Source: Methylobacter sp. (GTDB lineage: Bacteria > Pseudomonadota > Gammaproteobacteria > Methylococcales > Methylomonadaceae). Taken from it: a stretch of DNA of 64,000 nucleotides. The translations under genes and the position numbers were made by a program. Positions within the stretch are counted from its first letter, which is position 1, and each line of letters begins with the position of its first letter. The notes under the pieces are model-generated. The model had not been told where the DNA came from and searched no databases. It saw only the letters and a list, made by a program, of their open reading frames with translations. Shown here piece by piece: positions 56,074 to 64,000 of this stretch. The stretch lies in the NCBI GenBank assembly GCA_030679035.1, contig JAUXTH010000065.1, forward strand, positions 1 through 64,000, written 5' to 3'.

Positions 56074-58356
56074 ATGGATGTAATCCAACGCATTGCCGAA
56101 GAATTAGCCGTTAATGTCAAACAAGTCAGCGCCGCTGTCAACTTGCTGGACGAGGGCGCGACCGTTCCGTTTATTTCCCGCTACCGGAAGGAAGTGACCG
56201 GCGGTCTGGACGATACCCAATTGCGGCTGCTTGAAGAACGCTTGGGCTATCTGCGCGAACTTAACGCGCGGCGCAAAACCATTCTGGACAGCATCAGCTC
56301 TCAAGACAAGCTGACGCCGGAACTGGAAAAAGCCATCAACGATGCCGATACCAAAACGCTGCTCGAAGATTTGTATTTGCCCTACAAACCCAAGCGCCGC
56401 ACTAAAGCGCAGATCGCCCGCGAAGCGGGGCTTGAGCCGCTGGCCGATGCGTTGTTGGATGACCGCAGCCTGATTCCCGAACAAGTCGCCGCCGCTTATA
56501 TCGATGCGGAAAAAGGCGTGCCGGATATTGCCGCAGCTTTGGATGGCGCACGGCAAATCATCATGGAACGCATTTCCGAAGACGCCGAACTGTTGGCCGA
56601 ACTGCGCGAGCGCATCTGGCAAAAAGGCATCGTTCACGCCACGCTGGTGACCGGCAAAGAACAGGCCGCTGAAAAGTTTAAGGATTATTTCGATTACGAA
56701 GAAGCCATCAACAAGATCCCTTCGCACCGGGCTTTGGCGTTATTTCGCGGCCGCAATGAGGATATGTTGAATCTAACGCTTAAACCCGGCGCTGACGATA
56801 AAGCGGAACATGATCTTTGCGCCCAGTTTGTCGCCCGACGCCTGAATATTACCGACAGCTCAAAACCTGCCGATGCCTGGCTGGCGGAAACTGCGCGTTT
56901 TGCTTGGAAAATCAAGCTGTACACCCGTATCGACCTGGACTTGAAACTCAGGCTGCGCGAAGCCGCCGAACTGGAAGCGATCCGGGTGTTCGCCAGCAAT
57001 TTAAGGGACTTGCTGCTGGCCGCTCCGGCCGGGCCTAAAGCCACGATGGGACTTGATCCCGGCATACGCACCGGCGTTAAAGTCGCTATCGTCGATCCGA
57101 CCGGAAAAGTGCTGGGCACGGACACCATCTACCCGCATCCGCCGCGCAAAGACTGGGATGGGTCGATAAACACGCTGGCAAAACTGATCCAAAAGCACAA
57201 GGTCGATTTGGTCAGCATAGGCAACGGCACGGGTTCGCGGGAAACCGACCAGCTGGTGGCCGATGTGATGAAGCGGCACAGCGAACTTAAGTTTACCAAG
57301 ATCACGGTGTCGGAAGCGGGAGCGTCGGTTTATTCGGCGTCGGAATTGGCCGCCAAGGAATTTCCCGAGCTGGACGTGTCCTTGCGCGGCGCGGTTTCTA
57401 TCGCCAGACGCTTGCAGGACCCGCTGGCTGAGCTGGTCAAGATCGATCCCAAATCGATCGGCGTCGGCCAGTATCAGCACGACATCAATCAGGTGCAGTT
57501 GGCCAAGGGGTTGGATACCGTGGTCGAGGATTGCGTCAACGCGGTCGGCGTCGATGTGAACACCGCATCGGTATCGCTGCTTAAACAGGTGTCGGGCTTG
57601 TCCTCCAGCATCAGCGAAAATATCGTCGCCTTCCGCAATGAAAACGGCCCGTTCGCCAACCGCAAGCAATTGAAAAAAGTGCCGCGTTTGGGCGACAAGG
57701 CTTATGAACAGGCGGCGGGATTCCTGCGCATCATGAACGGCGACAACCCGTTGGATGCGTCTTCGGTTCATCCCGAAGCTTATCCGGTTGTCGAAGCGAT
57801 CATCGACAGCACCGGAAAATCGATCCGCGACCTGATCGGCCAGAGCCAGTTTTTGCGCAGCCTGAACCCGGCCAATTACACCAATGAAAACTTCGGTTTG
57901 CCGACCGTGACCGACATCTTGCAGGAGCTGGAAAAGCCGGGCCGCGATCCCAGGCCGGAATTCAAAAGCGTGGAATTCAAGGCGGGCATCGAGAAAATCA
58001 CCGACCTTGAGGTCGGCATGAGGCTGGACGGCGTGGTCACCAATGTCGCCAATTTCGGCGCGTTTGTCGACATCGGCGTACACCAGGACGGCTTGGTGCA
58101 TATCTCCCATTTGTCCGATACCTTCGTCAAAGACCCCAGGGATGCGGTTAAAACCGGCGATATGGTCAAAGTGACAGTGATGGAGGTCGATGCCCAGCGC
58201 AAGCGCATTTCCTTATCGATGAAAACCAATCCTGAAGCGAGTGAAGCCAGACCCGAACGGAATAATCAAAAGCAGGCGTCGCATAAGCCCAAACAACAGG
58301 CTCCGGTGCAAGGCTCGATGGCTAGCGCCTTTGCCAAGGCGCGGATCAGTAAATAA
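56074..58356 (+). CDS. tex: Tex family RNA-binding transcription accessory protein
   Basis: Tex (YhgF) is a broadly conserved nucleic-acid-binding protein, relative of eukaryotic Spt6. The 760 residues are the normal size. An N-terminal helical part (1-320) has [17 protein letters not shown] and [20 protein letters not shown]; a YqgF-like nuclease-fold domain (about 325-450) has [16 protein letters not shown]; helix-hairpin-helix units follow ([17 protein letters not shown]); and an S1 domain (about 645-720) has [21 protein letters not shown]. The tail is Lys/Gln-rich. Start ATG 56074. It stands alone. Confidence 0.96.
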   Translation: MDVIQRIAEELAVNVKQVSAAVNLLDEGATVPFISRYRKEVTGGLDDTQLRLLEERLGYLRELNARRKTILDSISSQDKLTPELEKAINDADTKTLLEDLYLPYKPKRRTKAQIAREAGLEPLADALLDDRSLIPEQVAAAYIDAEKGVPDIAAALDGARQIIMERISEDAELLAELRERIWQKGIVHATLVTGKEQAAEKFKDYFDYEEAINKIPSHRALALFRGRNEDMLNLTLKPGADDKAEHDLCAQFVARRLNITDSSKPADAWLAETARFAWKIKLYTRIDLDLKLRLREAAELEAIRVFASNLRDLLLAAPAGPKATMGLDPGIRTGVKVAIVDPTGKVLGTDTIYPHPPRKDWDGSINTLAKLIQKHKVDLVSIGNGTGSRETDQLVADVMKRHSELKFTKITVSEAGASVYSASELAAKEFPELDVSLRGAVSIARRLQDPLAELVKIDPKSIGVGQYQHDINQVQLAKGLDTVVEDCVNAVGVDVNTASVSLLKQVSGLSSSISENIVAFRNENGPFANRKQLKKVPRLGDKAYEQAAGFLRIMNGDNPLDASSVHPEAYPVVEAIIDSTGKSIRDLIGQSQFLRSLNPANYTNENFGLPTVTDILQELEKPGRDPRPEFKSVEFKAGIEKITDLEVGMRLDGVVTNVANFGAFVDIGVHQDGLVHISHLSDTFVKDPRDAVKTGDMVKVTVMEVDAQRKRISLSMKTNPEASEARPERNNQKQASHKPKQQAPVQGSMASAFAKARISK

Positions 58357-58409
58357 TTTTAGCTCTGCTATACTGACGATCAGTATTAACACACCAAACA
58401 GGATTTGAT

Positions 58410-59018
58410 ATGCGTAAGTTCAGTCGTTTTTTTGTTTTTCTTTTATCCACCGGCCTGTTTACGGCATATGCGCCGATGACTCTGGCTGACATGCAGCAAC
58501 AGGGTTACGACAATATGGGCTCTACTCAAGGGAATGAATACCAACATCGGAGTTTTGGCAGCAGCTATGGCAGTAAGGTCGGCAACAAGGCGCTAAACGG
58601 GTTTGCCAATCTGACCACCAGCGTGCTGGAAATCCCCAAGAACATCATTAATACGACCAATCAAAGCAATGTCATTTATGGCTTTATCGGTGGCTTATTT
58701 AAAGGAATTATCCACACCTGTGGGCGCATAGGGGTAGGGGTCGCAGATTTGCTTACCATACCGCTTCCCACAAAGCCTATTGCTCAGCCTGTGTATATCT
58801 GGAACGATTTTGATGTGGACACGACTTACGGGCCGGTATTTCGATTGGATGAAAGCCGGGAAGAGGAGTCCCCCGTCGTTCAGGCACCTGTTGCAGAGCC
58901 GGTTGCAGCGCCTGCTGTCGTAGCGCCCAGACCGGAACCGATTGATAATTCAAAGCAGTACAACCAGGAAACCAACCAGAAATTGGATACCCTATTCAAA
59001 AAAGAAATGAAGAAATAA
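58410..59018 (+). CDS. Exosortase-associated protein, TIGR04073 family
   Basis: 202 residues. A signal peptide (MRKFSRFFVFLLSTGLFTAYAPMTLA) is followed by the family core: GSKVGNKALNGFANLTTSVLEIPKNI, then a Gly-rich helix IYGFIGGLFKGIIHTCGRIGVGVADLLTIPLPT. TIGR04073 members occur in genomes with exosortase/PEP-CTERM sorting, though they lack a PEP-CTERM tail themselves. A Pro/Ala/Val-rich stretch (about 152-180) and a short helical end follow. AACAGGATTTGAT precedes the ATG. Exosortase genes are not in the window. Confidence 0.8.
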   Translation: MRKFSRFFVFLLSTGLFTAYAPMTLADMQQQGYDNMGSTQGNEYQHRSFGSSYGSKVGNKALNGFANLTTSVLEIPKNIINTTNQSNVIYGFIGGLFKGIIHTCGRIGVGVADLLTIPLPTKPIAQPVYIWNDFDVDTTYGPVFRLDESREEESPVVQAPVAEPVAAPAVVAPRPEPIDNSKQYNQETNQKLDTLFKKEMKK

Positions 59019-59036
59019 ATCGGCGCTGCTTAAACT

Positions 59037-59073
59037 AAAAAAAGCCCGGAGGCGGAAGCCTCTGGGCTTTTTT
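59037..59073. terminator. Bidirectional terminator
   Basis: GCCCGGAGGC (59044-59053) pairs with GCCTCTGGGC (59058-59067) around a GGAA loop, with A-run on the left and T-run on the right. It can end the rightward TIGR04073 gene and the leftward GGDEF-EAL gene, which converge here. Confidence 0.88.
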
Positions 59074-59188
59074 ATGCGTTGTCACTTTTGAATATATTTA
59101 ACATCGCACCGTTAAATAGGGGATAAAGGTTGGATTTGATCGAAAGTTGTTTATCGGCCAACAGACGCGGGCTGCCCAAACGCAAGCA

Positions 59189-62100
59189 TCAAACAGAAAA
59201 GCCCTGCTTCAATAATGCTTCGAACTGCTCGATCGGTACCGGCTTGCTGAATAGATAACCCTGTATTTCATCACAGCCCTGTTCACGCAGGAATGCCAGT
59301 TGCCCAGCCGTCTCCACGCCTTCGGCAATGGTTTGCAAGCCAAGACTCTTCGCCAAGTTGATAATGGCGCTGACGATAGCCTTGTCTTCCGGGTCGGTGC
59401 TGATGTCTCGGACAAAGGATTGGTCGATCTTGAGTTTATACACTTTGAATTTCTTTAAATAGCTCAGCGAGGAATAGCCGGTACCGAAATCGTCAATGGA
59501 CATGCGTATGCCGAGCTCGTGGAGATTATTCATCACTGCGATGGCTTCTTGTGGGTTGTGCATCGCCACGCCTTCGGTCAACTCCAGTTCCAGATACTCG
59601 GGAGGCAGGCCTTCTTCGTTGAGTATGCGTGTTATCAGCTCCGGCAAATCGGGATGACGAAATTGCACGACGGACAAGTTCACTGCCATAACCAGCGGTT
59701 CGAAGCCACTCTTCAGCCAAGTTTTTGCTTGCCTTACCGCCGATCTCAGCACCCATTCACCGATCGGCAAGATCAATCCGCAGTCTTCGGCGATGGGGAT
59801 AAACTCCGCCGGAGACACCATGCCAAGTTCGGGATGCTGCCAGCGTAGCAAGGCTTCCGCGCCGACAATGCGACCATCTTGCATGGCAACTTGCGGCTGG
59901 TAATGCACATGCAATTGCCCGTATTCCAGTGCCTGGTGCAAGGCATTGACCAATTGTAGGTTGCGTGCCAAACGTGCTTGCATATCCGGGGTAAAGAAAC
60001 GATAGCCTTGGCGGCCTTCCTGCTTAGCACGATACATGGCGGCATCCGCGCTCTTGGATAGAATTTCCAGATCATCACCATCTTCCGGATAGAGCGCAAT
60101 ACCAATCGAGGCCGACAGGGTCAACGTATACTGCTCAATCTGATAAGACTCGGCAATGGTATCCAGTAACTTTTGCGCCACCTGCGTGGCTCCGTGTGCA
60201 TCGACGCCAGGCAATAATAAAATAAATTCATCCCCGCCCAACCGTGTCACCGTATCTTCTTCGCGCAGCAATAGAGACAGGCGCTTGGCCAACTCGATCA
60301 ACACGGCATCGCCAACGCTATGGCCGAGGGTGTCGTTGATGTCCTTGAAATGATCGAGATCAAGGAATATCAATGCCAAGTGTCCATTGCTGCGTTTCGC
60401 CAAACTAAGGGCATACTTAAGGTGGTCGTTCAGTTGGGTGCGGTTGGGTAATCCAGTCAGCGGATCAAAATTTGCCAGATAGTGAATGCGCTCCTCGGTA
60501 AGTTTTTGCTCTGTTATGTCTTCATAAACGCCCAGGATGCCGATAATTTCATTGGCCTCATTCTGAAGCGGTACTTTAGATGTGCGCAGCCAAATCGTGT
60601 TGCCGGCTGATGTGGTCTGTGTTTCTTCATAGAAAAGCTTGGGGACGCCTGAATCCATGACTTGTTGGTCATCAGTACGATAAAGTTCCGCCTGCTCATT
60701 CCAACCCAATTGATAGTCGTCTTTCCCGATGACAGCCTGTGTATCAACCGCTCCAGCATCTGCGGCAAAGGCGGGATTACAACCCAGATAGCGTAAGTTC
60801 TTATCTTTCCAGAAAATGCGCACAGGCGCCGTGTCGATGATGGTCTTAAGCAGGTTGTGCGAATCTGCCAGTGAGCTTTCAGCTTGTCTGCGCCGTGCCT
60901 CGCGTTCAAAGTTGCTCAGCGCATAGTCGATGTCCATCACCATTTCAACCAGTAAGTCGCGTGCGGCTTGATCAAAGGCGTTGACCTCGGAGGAATATAG
61001 AGTGAAAACACCGATGACCGCGCCGTTTCGGTGCAGGGGCAGCGCGGCAGAAGCCCTCCAACCAAATTTTGCACCACGCTCATGCCATGGAGCAGTGACT
61101 GAATCATGTAGGAAATCCTGGCACCAGAAAGGTTGATCTTCGCGCATGGCTGTTCCTGTTGGACCTCGCCCGGCAGTCTCATTTTCATCAACCGAGATTT
61201 CAATTCCTTCCAGATATTCCGTGCCACTGCCATAGGATGAAACTTGCTTAAGCTGTTTGGTTTGTTCGTCTAGCAAGCCTATCCAAGCCATTTTCATCCC
61301 GCCGAAGATCACCGTGTCACGGCAAATTTGTGGAAACAATTGTTCTTCATTGTTGCAGCGCACGATGGCCTCGTTGCATTGGCTCAGCGCGGCGTAAAGC
61401 TGGGTTATGCGCTCCAGTTTCGCCGTTCTTTTCTTGACCTTATGTTCAAGGGAGGCGTTGATCTCCTTAATCTGCTGTATTTTCAGGTTTACCGCCTGAT
61501 CCATCGCGATAAAGCTCTGCGTCAGATCGCCCAGCTCATCATCCCGTTTTTTTTCTGTTTCCAGTTGGCTGAGTTCCTCGCTCAGTGTACCGCTTGATTT
61601 GCCACTGGCAACGCCGCGAAAAATATGACTGAGGATAGTGAGCGGCTGGGAGATGGAGCTGGCAAAATACCAGGCAAACGGGAAAATTAACAACAGGCTG
61701 GCAGCCGCAATCAGCCCCAGGATTTGTATCATCTGCCAGGTGTTTTTTTGGGCAACGTCCTTGGAGTGGAGCGCAGTAATAGTACCGACGATATCGTTGT
61801 CGGTGTAAAGCGGTATCAGGCTCTGATAGTAGCCAGCCCCCTCAATCACTATTTCATTGAGCGTTATTGCCGGGGGCTGGGCGTCTAACTCTGCTTTCAT
61901 GCTACCCCAGTCGGGATTCCGATAGGCAATCATGCCGCCGCTACTAAAGCCTTGTGGAGTGAAGACATTGATCTTGACGTCAGTCACACGGGACAGGTGG
62001 TCGACAAAATCCTGATCGAGCGACTGCACCATGACAACTAAGCCTAGTTGCTTTATTTCTTGCTTCCCGCTGGTTGGGTTGAAAGCCTCGCCCATGATTG

Positions 62101-62719
62101 GAACATGGCTTTCGATCGCGAGTAATCCGTCCGCCACTTTATAGGACACGCTTTCGCGCTCCGGTAGCCGCCCGTTGAACTCGACGTCTATCTTGGCGAC
62201 GGAAGTCGCTCTGTGCAGGTTTTGCCGGTTTAACTCTTCGCCGTCTTTCAATGCGGCAACCTGAAACACGGGTATAGGAGAGCGCTCGACAAAACCGACC
62301 AACTCACTGCTGCCGTCAGTCAAAGCAAAGGCGACCAAGTTGCCGGTAGAATTGTAGAGGGTGATCTTGGAAAGCTTTGCGGCACGAACTAGCTTGTGGG
62401 TATCCCTCGCCAATTGCTGATAGGTGTTAAACAGCGTTTCGCTGTCGACGTCCGATTGCGCATATTGCGCCAGGTACCAGATGGTCGAGCCGAGATTTTT
62501 CTGCGTCGCCAATTGGCGCGATGCAGTCAATAGATTGTCTTTACGCTCGGCCAGGCTGTCCTCAATGACACTGGATGCCTTAATCAATCGGGCATTGGAC
62601 TGCTCCAGATATTGTTGGCGAATGACCCAAGAAACAGCCAGCATGGAGGCCAACGCCACCACAAAGCTTATGGCAACCGCACCGAGTAGAAGTTTGTTTT
62701 TTAGCTGCCTGACTTTCAT
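59189..62719 (-). CDS. Membrane sensor with GGDEF and EAL domains (c-di-GMP turnover)
   Basis: 1176 residues. Membrane helix 1 (about 9-31), a large periplasmic sensor of dCACHE type (35-325), helix 2 (about 330-352), HAMP (353-420), GAF (about 450-600), PAS (about 620-740), GGDEF (about 750-910) with intact RLGGDEF and FLDLDHFKDINDTLGH, and EAL (about 925-1170) with GAEALLRW, VNLSVVQF, ELTEGV, IDDFGTGYSSL, LKIDQSFV and AEGVET. Both enzyme sites look complete, so it could make or degrade c-di-GMP depending on its state. It follows the TorT-like binding-protein gene by about 70 bases, which suggests that the loaded binding protein docks on its periplasmic part. Confidence 0.94.
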   Translation of the reverse strand: MKVRQLKNKLLLGAVAISFVVALASMLAVSWVIRQQYLEQSNARLIKASSVIEDSLAERKDNLLTASRQLATQKNLGSTIWYLAQYAQSDVDSETLFNTYQQLARDTHKLVRAAKLSKITLYNSTGNLVAFALTDGSSELVGFVERSPIPVFQVAALKDGEELNRQNLHRATSVAKIDVEFNGRLPERESVSYKVADGLLAIESHVPIMGEAFNPTSGKQEIKQLGLVVMVQSLDQDFVDHLSRVTDVKINVFTPQGFSSGGMIAYRNPDWGSMKAELDAQPPAITLNEIVIEGAGYYQSLIPLYTDNDIVGTITALHSKDVAQKNTWQMIQILGLIAAASLLLIFPFAWYFASSISQPLTILSHIFRGVASGKSSGTLSEELSQLETEKKRDDELGDLTQSFIAMDQAVNLKIQQIKEINASLEHKVKKRTAKLERITQLYAALSQCNEAIVRCNNEEQLFPQICRDTVIFGGMKMAWIGLLDEQTKQLKQVSSYGSGTEYLEGIEISVDENETAGRGPTGTAMREDQPFWCQDFLHDSVTAPWHERGAKFGWRASAALPLHRNGAVIGVFTLYSSEVNAFDQAARDLLVEMVMDIDYALSNFEREARRRQAESSLADSHNLLKTIIDTAPVRIFWKDKNLRYLGCNPAFAADAGAVDTQAVIGKDDYQLGWNEQAELYRTDDQQVMDSGVPKLFYEETQTTSAGNTIWLRTSKVPLQNEANEIIGILGVYEDITEQKLTEERIHYLANFDPLTGLPNRTQLNDHLKYALSLAKRSNGHLALIFLDLDHFKDINDTLGHSVGDAVLIELAKRLSLLLREEDTVTRLGGDEFILLLPGVDAHGATQVAQKLLDTIAESYQIEQYTLTLSASIGIALYPEDGDDLEILSKSADAAMYRAKQEGRQGYRFFTPDMQARLARNLQLVNALHQALEYGQLHVHYQPQVAMQDGRIVGAEALLRWQHPELGMVSPAEFIPIAEDCGLILPIGEWVLRSAVRQAKTWLKSGFEPLVMAVNLSVVQFRHPDLPELITRILNEEGLPPEYLELELTEGVAMHNPQEAIAVMNNLHELGIRMSIDDFGTGYSSLSYLKKFKVYKLKIDQSFVRDISTDPEDKAIVSAIINLAKSLGLQTIAEGVETAGQLAFLREQGCDEIQGYLFSKPVPIEQFEALLKQGFSV

Positions 62720-62787
62720 GCGTGAACTGTTTTTTTAATTAGCCTGGAGTTGGTCGGTCTGGAAGATGAGTTACCCAGGCGTACGCA

Positions 62788-63963
62788 TTAGTTAACTTCC
62801 CTTGGGGCATAGGAAAGGACGGGCGTATACCCCTCGGGTGCGATGGAGGTGTCGAACGGGTATGTCGCATAGTTGTTCTGATCGACTAAGCCCAATTTGA
62901 CTAGAATAGTATGGGGCAGCTTCTTGGTTCTTCCCTCCAGGAAATTTACCGCAGCATTGAGGGTCACCCGTGCCTGACTGACGCCTTTGGTGTCGGCGGA
63001 GGCAAAAATTTCACCCTTGCGGATAAAATCGGCAATCTCATGGGTCAGGTCATAGGAGACAATCCTGATTTTTCCGCTTAGCCCGGTTTCTTTGATCGGC
63101 AGTATTGCAGCCGGCGCGCATCCGGTACAGCCAAGCACATAGTCGAGTTGTTTGCCGTGTTCGGCGAGCAATTGCGCCGCCAATTGCGACTGCTCGATCC
63201 GGTCGCTGTCGCCGTACTTGATATCGACAATATTGACCTTGATGGCTGATTTATGTGCCGCGTCGAGGGTGCCCTCGACCTCGCCCTTGACCCAGCCTGC
63301 GTCAGAAGGGCCGGGCAACAGTGCGATATTGATCGACTTCAGCCCGCGCTGCTGCGCATCGCGGATTATCCATTGCGTAGCTTCAATCCCCATGCCTATT
63401 AGCGAGGTGGTCACCTTGATCGTCAAGTCGTCGCTGGTGCTGTCGTTTGCCAACTCGAAGACCGGGATGCCCAGTGCACGAGCGTTGGCTATTGAGGAAT
63501 TGTTGGCGGTTTGGCTAATCGGTGAAATGACGATCGCATCGTATTTCGCCGCAATGGCTTCGTCCATTTTGCGCAACTGACCTATCAAGTCGCTGTACCC
63601 ATCTGCCGGAAAGATGTCCACTGCGACGCCCAGACGTTCGGCTTCGCTAATTACCCCGTAACTACAGCCGACCCAGTAAGGATCTTTCATATGCGGGAAT
63701 AGAAAAGCAATACGCCATGGCTTGCCCGCAGGCTCGGCCATGGCGTAATGGCCGTTTACCACATGACCGCTGGCCAATGCCTGATCCGCCGATCCCTGTC
63801 GCTTGACCGGTGGGTAAATGGAATGGACTGGAATAGGATCGAATTTGTCATCAGCAGGTGCCACCGTGGTGTCTGCTGATGCGGGAGCTGAGGTCGCACT
63901 TAGCAAAAGAGTGCATAGGATGATTTGACGGGGAAAGACTTTCGCAAAACTTATTGTTTCCAT
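62788..63963 (-). CDS. TorT-like periplasmic binding protein
   Basis: 391 residues from the ATG at 63963 (a TTG at 63996 extends the frame without a site). A signal peptide (about 1-30, ending APASA) leads to a type I periplasmic binding protein of the sugar/TorT class: WRIAFLFPHMKDPYWVGCSYG, AIVISPISQTANN, LPGPSDAGWVKGEVEG, YVLGCTGCAPAAILPIKETG and VSYDLTHEI. TorT binds TMAO and signals to the TorS kinase. Here the neighbour is a GGDEF-EAL protein instead, so the same type of sensing would feed c-di-GMP. The natural ligand cannot be told; TMAO is only one option. Confidence 0.87.
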   Translation of the reverse strand: METISFAKVFPRQIILCTLLLSATSAPASADTTVAPADDKFDPIPVHSIYPPVKRQGSADQALASGHVVNGHYAMAEPAGKPWRIAFLFPHMKDPYWVGCSYGVISEAERLGVAVDIFPADGYSDLIGQLRKMDEAIAAKYDAIVISPISQTANNSSIANARALGIPVFELANDSTSDDLTIKVTTSLIGMGIEATQWIIRDAQQRGLKSINIALLPGPSDAGWVKGEVEGTLDAAHKSAIKVNIVDIKYGDSDRIEQSQLAAQLLAEHGKQLDYVLGCTGCAPAAILPIKETGLSGKIRIVSYDLTHEIADFIRKGEIFASADTKGVSQARVTLNAAVNFLEGRTKKLPHTILVKLGLVDQNNYATYPFDTSIAPEGYTPVLSYAPREVN

Positions 63964-64000
63964 TTTCTCTGTTTCGAGTTTCAAGAAAGGCAGCAATTCT

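Noticed and set aside
57001-58110. Long leftward frame (369 codons) inside tex
   Set aside because: It lies fully antisense to tex, whose protein is clearly conserved. Its product is His/Arg/Gly-rich with no domain, as expected of a shadow of a GC-rich gene.

Overview
The window looks like a chromosomal stretch of a gammaproteobacterium. The block initiator tRNA-Met, rimP, nusA, infB, rbfA, truB, rpsO, pnp has the same order as in Escherichia coli, and the uvrA, YajR-like transporter, ssb block, the six-gene Na+-NQR operon with nqrM, lpxB and a CpxRA-like pair all fit that class. Many short palindromic intergenic repeats, a PEP synthase, a TIGR04073 (exosortase-associated) protein and a GnnA/GnnB pair would suit a type I methanotroph (Methylococcales). 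No methane-oxidation gene is present, so that narrower placement is inference.

Layout. 0-4.4 kb: the tail of creA, a 44-residue membrane protein, then a leftward gnnA-gnnB-lpxB set for lipid A. 4.6-11 kb: an HDOD-GAF-GGDEF regulator, a periplasmic histidine phosphatase, an unknown anchored protein and ppsA, followed by a 630-base gap that holds a candidate small RNA and a DnaA-box cluster. 11.3-15.3 kb: leftward glpK, small membrane proteins, a periplasmic glutaredoxin and a DUF3313 lipoprotein. 15.4-20.6 kb: rightward uvrA, a membrane protein, an MFS transporter and ssb. 21-28.3 kb: two divergent pairs of exported proteins, each with a large kelch-type propeller, of unknown function. 28.6-35.4 kb: nqrABCDEF, nqrM and a CBS-pair protein. 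35.6-46 kb: sbcB and the translation/RNA operon. 46-50.4 kb: an AI-2E family permease, a GEMM-like (cyclic-dinucleotide) riboswitch with its own terminator ahead of a tiny membrane-peptide ORF, a BFD-type ferredoxin, a DUF4124 protein and a dense repeat patch. 50.4-56 kb: a CpxRA-like two-component system, an EF-hand protein, DUF2442 with a DUF4160 remnant, and VapBC. 56-64 kb: tex, a TIGR04073 protein, a CACHE/HAMP/GAF/PAS/GGDEF/EAL protein and a TorT-like periplasmic binding protein.

Themes. Cyclic-di-GMP is visible at three points: two proteins with GGDEF domains (one also EAL) and a riboswitch-like leader. The envelope is a second theme: amide-type lipid A precursors, exported propellers, periplasmic redox and sensor proteins. 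The third is a large population of short inverted repeats that lie against genes; several supply or touch stop or start codons, and one seems to have truncated a gene.
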